DNA of 64,000 bases from Flavisolibacter tropicus (GTDB taxonomy: Bacteria; Bacteroidota; Bacteroidia; Chitinophagales; Chitinophagaceae). A program made the position numbers and the translations under genes. The stretch lies in contig NZ_CP011390.1 in the NCBI RefSeq assembly GCF_001644645.1, positions 3,654,001-3,718,000 on the forward strand. Reading direction: 5' to 3'. Under the pieces are notes generated by a model. The model did not search any database and was not told where the DNA came from. It was given only the letters and a program-made list of their open reading frames with translations. Positions 59,250 through 64,000 of this stretch are shown piece by piece (the first letter of the stretch is position 1; each line of letters begins with the position of its first letter).

Positions 59250-60458
59250 CTACCACAACTTATTCCAACTGTTGGCGATTGTTACGTATCCCATCCAGCT
59301 CATTACGATTACGACCAACCAGCCGGCAATGGACATCCATAGCGGATGCTGGTAGTTACCCACTACCCGCTGCCTGGTGGCAGCTATTAATATAACGGCC
59401 AAGGCTATGGGCAGAATCAGTCCATTCACTGCACCGGCTATTATTAATAGCTTCACCGGATTGCCTAATAGGGTAAATATGATTGTAGAGGCAATGATGA
59501 ATAGCGAGACAATGGTGCGTTGGTTTTTTTCAATAGCCGGGTGCAATGTGCGAAAGAAAGAGACCGATGTATAGGATGCGCCAACTACTGAAGTAATGGC
59601 GGCGCACCACATCACAAAACCAAAGAAGCGAAAGCCAATGTTGCCAGCAGCTATTTGAAACACCGAACCGGCCGGATTGCTTCCATTTAATGTGGCCCCA
59701 TGCCATACCACACCCAAGGCTGCAAAGAAGAGCACAAACCGCATAACGGATGTAATGAGAATACCACTAACGGCGCTACGTGTTACTTGTGGTAAAGCTT
59801 CTTTTCCCCGGATGCCTGCATCCAACAAACGGTGCGCGCCAGCAAATGAAATATAGCCGCCCACCGTACCACCTACCAGGGTTACGATCTTTAGCATATC
59901 TATCTTTTCAGGCCATACTGTTCTATACAACGCCTCTGTTACCGGAGGCTGCGATACAATAGCAATATAGAGTGTCAGGCCAATCATTAACAGCCCCAGC
60001 ACTTTGGTAAAGCCATCCATCAGTCGGCCTGCTTCTTTATACCAAAAGATACCCAGTGACATTACACAACTCAGGACAGCACCTGCTTTGATATCCATAC
60101 CCGTCAGGGCCTGCAGTCCCAACCCACAACCAGCGATATTGCCAATATTAAAAACCAGTCCACCAAAGGCAACCAATATAGCCAATGCTATTCCCAAGCC
60201 CGGCACCAGTTTGTTAGCCACATCCTGTGCACGTTTATTACTTACCGTTATAATCCGCCAGATGTTGGTTTGTGCACCAATATCCAGTAATAGTGACACC
60301 AGGATCACAAAGCCAAAGGAAGCCAGTAGATCAGCAGTGAAGAGCGTGGTTTGGGTAAGAAATCCTGGTCCAATGGCCGAAGTGGCCATTAAAAAAGCGG
60401 CGCCCAAAATAGCCGAACCAGCGGCTTTGTTCTTTTGTGATGGAGTATTATCTGGCAT
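59250..60458 (-). CDS. NRAMP-like divalent-metal or solute transporter
   Basis: The 402-residue membrane protein has about 11 hydrophobic helices and the NRAMP pattern: AIGPGFLTQTTLFTADLLASFGFVI at helix 1, DIGAQTNIWRI, and GLVFNIGNIAGCGLGL. It is the last gene of the pxpB-pxpC-pxpA operon. B. subtilis has the equivalent gene order with the NRAMP-like YcsG, so it may supply a cation or substrate (possibly 5-oxoproline) to the oxoprolinase. The key DPGN motif of classical NRAMP metal transporters reads IGPG here, so metal specificity is uncertain. Confidence 0.88.
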   Translation of the reverse strand: MPDNTPSQKNKAAGSAILGAAFLMATSAIGPGFLTQTTLFTADLLASFGFVILVSLLLDIGAQTNIWRIITVSNKRAQDVANKLVPGLGIALAILVAFGGLVFNIGNIAGCGLGLQALTGMDIKAGAVLSCVMSLGIFWYKEAGRLMDGFTKVLGLLMIGLTLYIAIVSQPPVTEALYRTVWPEKIDMLKIVTLVGGTVGGYISFAGAHRLLDAGIRGKEALPQVTRSAVSGILITSVMRFVLFFAALGVVWHGATLNGSNPAGSVFQIAAGNIGFRFFGFVMWCAAITSVVGASYTSVSFFRTLHPAIEKNQRTIVSLFIIASTIIFTLLGNPVKLLIIAGAVNGLILPIALAVILIAATRQRVVGNYQHPLWMSIAGWLVVIVMSWMGYVTIANSWNKLW

Positions 60459-60509
60459 ATTGTGGCTCTGGCAGTTGTTTGTAACGGGTAATCGGATTAG
60501 TCTATGTTT

Positions 60510-61265
60510 TTATAATGGTGCCTTCTGCAATGATTGAATAGTAATGCCTTCGCTTTCCAGTGTTTTGCGAAGTGCTTTTGCAAAACGGGTGGCATGTATT
60601 CCATCGCCATGCAAACAAATAGTCTCTGCCTTTAGCGGTACATCTTTACCCGACAGGGCCATTACACTTCCCTGCTTTACCATTTGCAATACCTGCTGAA
60701 TGCTGGCAGCTTCTTCTTCAATGAGTGCACCCGGCTGTGTGCGAGGCGTCAGGCTACCATCATCCTGATAGGTTCTATCAGCAAAAACTTCACTGGCGGT
60801 CGTTAAACCTAGTGTTTCCGCTTCAGTGATCAAGTAGCTACCACTTAAGCCTACTACTATTAAATGTGGGTCAATATCTTTCACCGCTTGGGCAATAGCA
60901 GCTGCCAGTTGTTGCTCTCGGGCTGCCTGGTTATAGAGAGCGCCATGAGGCTTCACATGTACCAGGTTAATATCCAGTTGCGATGCCAAAAGCTGTAGTG
61001 CCTGTACCTGTAGTTGCACCCATTGATAAACTTCGACAGGTGTGCACGACATCTCTAGTCTACCAAAATTCGCGCGATCCGGAAAGGAGGGATGTGCCCC
61101 AGCAGCTACCCTAAATTGTTTACACAACTGAAGGGTCTGCATCATGGTTTCTGCATCACCGGCATGATAGCCACAGGCAATATTTGCTGAGGTTATATAG
61201 GGCATGAGTTGTTCATCGTTTCCAATGCCTTCACCCATATCGCAATTTAGGTCAACGTGCTGCAT
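60510..61265 (-). CDS. pxpA: 5-oxoprolinase subunit A (LamB/YcsF family)
   Basis: From the ATG at 61265 the 251-residue protein has the LamB/YcsF hallmarks: VDLNCDMGEGIGNDEQLMPYITSANIACGYHAGD, GAHPSFPDRANFGR, VHVKPHGALYNQ, SEVFADRTYQDDGSLTPR and ICLHGDG. In the PxpABC complex it works on ATP-dependent hydrolysis of 5-oxoproline to glutamate. It overlaps pxpC by 14 bases. Confidence 0.95.
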   Translation of the reverse strand: MQHVDLNCDMGEGIGNDEQLMPYITSANIACGYHAGDAETMMQTLQLCKQFRVAAGAHPSFPDRANFGRLEMSCTPVEVYQWVQLQVQALQLLASQLDINLVHVKPHGALYNQAAREQQLAAAIAQAVKDIDPHLIVVGLSGSYLITEAETLGLTTASEVFADRTYQDDGSLTPRTQPGALIEEEAASIQQVLQMVKQGSVMALSGKDVPLKAETICLHGDGIHATRFAKALRKTLESEGITIQSLQKAPL

Positions 61266-62241
61266 GCAATCGATTTTCGATCTTGAATTTACAGGCATTT
61301 TGCAATTGCACGAGGTATTTGTGTTGCGCCAGCAGTTTTTCTTCAGCCACGTGGTTGTTAGTCAATGCAAAGCGAAAGCTATCGTTAGGCTTTGCCTGTG
61401 CTAAGTGTGGCAAATGCGCTGTAATAACATGACCAATGCGGGGGTAGCCACCAGTGGTTTGGTGATCGGCCATCAGCACCACTAATTGTCCATTGGGCAA
61501 AAGTTGTATGGTACCGAAACTAACAGCTGAAGAGATAAGGCTAATCGATTGCTCCGTGTGTAAAGCGGCACCTACTAGCCGGTAGCCCATGCGGTCAGAT
61601 GCAGGCGCTATTGTATACACCTGGTTGAGAAACTGGGTTTGCATGGTGGTATTGAGTTCGTACCATTCATTGCCAATTGTAAACTGCACTTCCTCAAAAC
61701 GGGTGTGCACACCTTCTGCCGCCCAGTGTAGTGGCATCATCACTTGCCCTTGCAACAGTGGCTCTATATTGATGGCATTAGTGAAAGCAAGCACATCTTC
61801 TTTCTGCAAAGGCCGTCCTTCATAGCCACCTGCACCCACTTTATAGGCCGTACTATAACTGCCCAACCATGGGGTTAGCTGTAAAGACTGCAGCGTTGCC
61901 AGATAGCAGCGTGCACCAGCTTGTAAGGCTTTGAAGGCAAGCACTGCCTCTTTAGATACGGCTACTGGCTGATTCAGCGGTATAGGTTTGCCATTGATAG
62001 TAGGTGTAAAATCGGCACCTGTTAAACAAATAACAGTTGCTTCCTGAAACTGAATAGTAGCTGCGGGGAAATGCATTTCAATTACTGGCTCATTCAGTGT
62101 TTTTCCCAACAAGGCATTAGCCAACTGCGCTGAAAAGCGATCCATAGCGCCATTCACGTTGACGCCTAAGTGCTGATAGCCCCAGCGGCCCGTATCCTGT
62201 ATGGTATCAAGCAGTCCTGCCTTTATAACTTTCAAACTCAT
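61252..62241 (-). CDS. pxpC: 5-oxoprolinase subunit C (KipA family)
   Basis: From the ATG at 62241 the 329-residue protein has the biotin-dependent carboxyltransferase-like KipA fold: VIKAGLLDTIQDTGRWGYQHLGVNVNGAMD, NEPVIEMHF and TTGGYPRIGHVI near the end. It forms the ATP-dependent 5-oxoprolinase with PxpA and PxpB. It overlaps pxpB by 35 bases and pxpA by 14, indicating coupled translation. Confidence 0.93.
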   Translation of the reverse strand: MSLKVIKAGLLDTIQDTGRWGYQHLGVNVNGAMDRFSAQLANALLGKTLNEPVIEMHFPAATIQFQEATVICLTGADFTPTINGKPIPLNQPVAVSKEAVLAFKALQAGARCYLATLQSLQLTPWLGSYSTAYKVGAGGYEGRPLQKEDVLAFTNAINIEPLLQGQVMMPLHWAAEGVHTRFEEVQFTIGNEWYELNTTMQTQFLNQVYTIAPASDRMGYRLVGAALHTEQSISLISSAVSFGTIQLLPNGQLVVLMADHQTTGGYPRIGHVITAHLPHLAQAKPNDSFRFALTNNHVAEEKLLAQHKYLVQLQNACKFKIENRLHAAR

Positions 62242-62935
62242 CTTCTGTAATTGAATAGAATTGTACTTCATCCCCAGGCTGGAGTAAAGTGGGCTCCTTT
62301 TGGTGTAGATCAAAAAGCTTTAACGGTGTGCGTCCAATAATCTGCCACCCTCCTGGTGTAGTAAAAGGGTAGATGCCTGTTTGTCGACCAGCAATACCCA
62401 CTGATCCTGCTTCTACCCGCAAGCGTGGCTGATCTCTTCTAGGCATAGCTATCTTTTCATTAACCTCTCCCATGTAAGCAAAGCCCGGCACAAAGCCAAT
62501 CATGTATACACGGTATGTCTGTGTCGTGTGTAGCGCTACTACATACTCAGTAGTCATCGCTTTTGCACTGGCCAAGGCTTGTAAGTCGGGCGCATAGGTA
62601 TCACTGTAACATACAGGCACTTTAACCAGGCGCGATGCCTGGTAGCTTTCTACTTCTAAAGAAGCAAGTGTATTTTCCAAAAGCACTTCCATGGCATGTG
62701 CCGGTGTTAGATCGTCATGAATAAGTTGCTGCACTTGTACTACATCATAATAAATGGTGAGTGATGCGTAGGCAGGTACTATATCTAACAAAAAGGGCAG
62801 CTTCAGTTCCCGTAATTTTTCGAAAAGCGCTAATACCCGTTTGTTTATCGCTGCATCTATTACATTGCCAAAATCGAGGGTCAATGCTGTTTCGCCTAGC
62901 GGATAGATGGTATATGACTTCTGTTGTTCGGGCAT
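62207..62935 (-). CDS. pxpB: 5-oxoprolinase subunit B (KipI family)
   Basis: The 242-residue protein has the KipI cyclophilin-like domain: LGETALTLDFG, VPVCYSDTYAPDLQ, YMIGFVPGFAYMGEVNEKIAMPRRDQPR and VEAGSVGIAGRQTGIYPFTTPGGWQIIG. KipI in B. subtilis also inhibits KinA, but here the operon layout points to the PxpB role in 5-oxoproline cleavage. It is the first gene of a four-gene operon with pxpC, pxpA and the transporter. Confidence 0.95.
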   Translation of the reverse strand: MPEQQKSYTIYPLGETALTLDFGNVIDAAINKRVLALFEKLRELKLPFLLDIVPAYASLTIYYDVVQVQQLIHDDLTPAHAMEVLLENTLASLEVESYQASRLVKVPVCYSDTYAPDLQALASAKAMTTEYVVALHTTQTYRVYMIGFVPGFAYMGEVNEKIAMPRRDQPRLRVEAGSVGIAGRQTGIYPFTTPGGWQIIGRTPLKLFDLHQKEPTLLQPGDEVQFYSITEDEFESYKGRTA

Positions 62936-63364
62936 AGGAGGATGCGTTTATGAATGTACCACAATTCAAGAGAAGAAAGGAATGATTGGAAGGAAAAGCT
63001 ACGAGCCTTGAGCTATGAGCTGCGAGAGGAGTCCACAGTCGACAGACGACAGTCCACAGGAAGAGAGAACCAGGATTATAAGATTGGAAAGGATTAGAAG
63101 GAGAAGGAGAAGGTTGACAGGTTAACAAGTTGAAAAGTTGATAAGGAAGCTAAGCGTTTAAAAGAGAGGAAGGAGAAAAGGAGGAAAATATTGAACAAGG
63201 AACAAGGAATGATGAATAATGAGTGATGAGTAAGGAGAGAGGGAATATTCAATGCTCAATTATCAATGTTCAAGGCACAAGGGAAATGTGGTGCGGGTAG
63301 ATATCCCATATCTTGAAGATATGGGATATCGAGAAGAGGGAATTTACTAAGATTGTTTACATCA
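62936..63364. other. Intergenic repeat mosaic
   Basis: The gap contains CTACGAGCCTTGAGCTATGA (about 63000), GGTTGACAGGTTAACAAG (about 63112), TGAACAAGGAACAAGG (63190), CAATGCTCAATTATCAATG (about 63250) and the palindrome at 63300-63330. It also carries the pxp operon promoter on its left. No gene is visible. Confidence 0.6.
63300..63330. repeat. Near-perfect 15-bp palindrome
   Basis: GATATCCCATATCTT is exactly complementary to AAGATATGGGATATC with one central base. No T run follows. It may be a protein-binding or REP-like site. Confidence 0.75.
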
Positions 63365-63853
63365 CTATCGTTTTGCCATGATCTGGCCGCGCACCTCGCC
63401 ATTGGCATTCGTTGCTGTACCTAATGTGTAATACCATCTGCCGGCCAGCAAATCGGCTTCCTGCGCATCGGTCAGGATCATATTTCCAGTGTACGTACCA
63501 GCAGCTGTGGTATTAGTACCTAAGGTCCAGGCAGAGCCTACCATTGTCCCCGATTGACCACTAGCGCCCATGTAAAAACCTGCTTTGGTTGGTCCACCCG
63601 TTAGCCCAGTCCACGTGCTTGTGTATGACAACTGATTGGTGCCGGTATTGTATGTACCCGTAATTGTACCCGAGCCTGTACCAGTTACAGCAGGTACCAT
63701 CTGACTACCGGCTGCATTGCCACTAATGGTGTACGTTGTACCCGTGTCGTCCATTTCACCTAAATCTCCTTTACAGCTGGAGAAAGCAAATACACTTAGC
63801 GCAGCAAAAGCTGCAGTCATTAACTTACCGGAGAAGCTTCTCGTTCCTTTCAT
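63365..63853 (-). CDS. CHRD-domain lipoprotein
   Basis: The 162-residue protein has a lipoprotein signal (LMTAAFAALSVFAFSSC, Cys about residue 27), a short linker (KGDLGEMDDTGTT) and one CHRD domain: YTISGNAAGSQMVPAVTGTGSGTITGTYNTGTNQLSYTSTWTGLTGG, ending LLAGRWYYTLGTATNANGEVRGQI. CHRD domains are beta-rich modules related to chordin; in bacteria they are surface or periplasmic proteins of unknown role. Confidence 0.92.
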   Translation of the reverse strand: MKGTRSFSGKLMTAAFAALSVFAFSSCKGDLGEMDDTGTTYTISGNAAGSQMVPAVTGTGSGTITGTYNTGTNQLSYTSTWTGLTGGPTKAGFYMGASGQSGTMVGSAWTLGTNTTAAGTYTGNMILTDAQEADLLAGRWYYTLGTATNANGEVRGQIMAKR

Positions 63854-64000
63854 TTTACACTATTTAATGATTAATAAAATCTTTGGTGCCTGTGTTCATT
63901 TACAATCATTATGCCTAATAACGGTAATGGATGAGCGGAGCTAAGAGAAGGAAAGAGAGGAAGGAGGAAGGAGAGCTACGAGCTATGAGGAAAATATTGA
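63854..64000. other. Right-edge region
   Basis: It holds the promoter region of the CHRD gene and, near the end, GAGCTACGAGCTATGAGG and ATATTGA, the start of another copy of the modules seen at 63000 and 63190. It is cut by the window edge. Confidence 0.4.

Overview
The window looks like chromosome from a member of the Bacteroidota, most likely the Chitinophagaceae or a close relative. The signs are the moderate G+C, genes mostly without Shine-Dalgarno sequences, promoter-like TAnnTTTG boxes, many lipoproteins and secreted proteins starting MKK..., a SusC/TonB-like outer-membrane protein with a carboxypeptidase-regulatory N-terminal domain, and DUF families common in that phylum (DUF5606, DUF4920, DUF3078). 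I cannot name a genus. No rRNA, tRNA, CRISPR array or phage module was seen.

Layout. 0.4-10.8 kb: small lipoproteins, a fatty-acid desaturase, an EEP-family hydrolase, oligoendopeptidase F, a DUF5606 protein and a large outer-membrane beta-barrel. 10.9-17.3 kb: an accessory run of short minus-strand genes (DUF2268 protease, DinB, DoxX/SRPBCC/ArsR operon, SnoaL-like, YdeI-like, DUF6843-like, DUF4304-like) separated by imperfect palindromes. 17.4-18.9 kb: a DsbA/FrnE-sterol desaturase pair. 19.0-23.4 kb: a five-gene operon of zinc-ribbon, SPFH/SHOCT and membrane proteins, one member apparently frameshifted. 23.8-31.6 kb: housekeeping DNA repair genes polA, uvrB and recA. 32-40 kb: an S41 protease, DUF4920, an NlpE/COG3650 lipoprotein, cyanophycinase and a large membrane histidine kinase. 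40-48.7 kb: a methyltransferase, a serine hydrolase, DUF2332, an SDR/DUF2867 protein, then a second cassette-like run (GNAT, rifampin ADP-ribosyltransferase arr, an unknown). 49.2-50.3 kb: an IS110-family transposase. 50.7-57.6 kb: an M16 peptidase pair, DUF3078, an SdiA-regulated protein and a diheme cytochrome c. 57.9-63.9 kb: a Zn alcohol dehydrogenase, a 5-oxoprolinase operon pxpB-pxpC-pxpA with an NRAMP-like transporter, and a CHRD lipoprotein.

Three kinds of structure are not explained by the genes. First, short accessory genes are bracketed by gene-specific inverted repeats of the type GTTATxx/xxATAAC and separated by palindromes with a GGTCCC-GCCGTGTC core. This resembles an integron-cassette (attC, CALIN-like) organisation without an integrase, and arr, a classic cassette gene, sits in it. 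Second, many intergenic gaps are mosaics of a small set of recurring modules, including a GCACTCC/GGAGTGC terminator hairpin whose arms co-vary and an 87-bp perfect duplication. Third, the recA promoter region carries two GGTT-N4-AACC dyads that together form a larger inverted repeat, a candidate operator. The zinc-ribbon/SPFH operon at 19.0-23.4 kb is the best candidate for an uncharacterised multi-protein system; it recalls the B. subtilis YdjGHI membrane-stress proteins but differs in composition.
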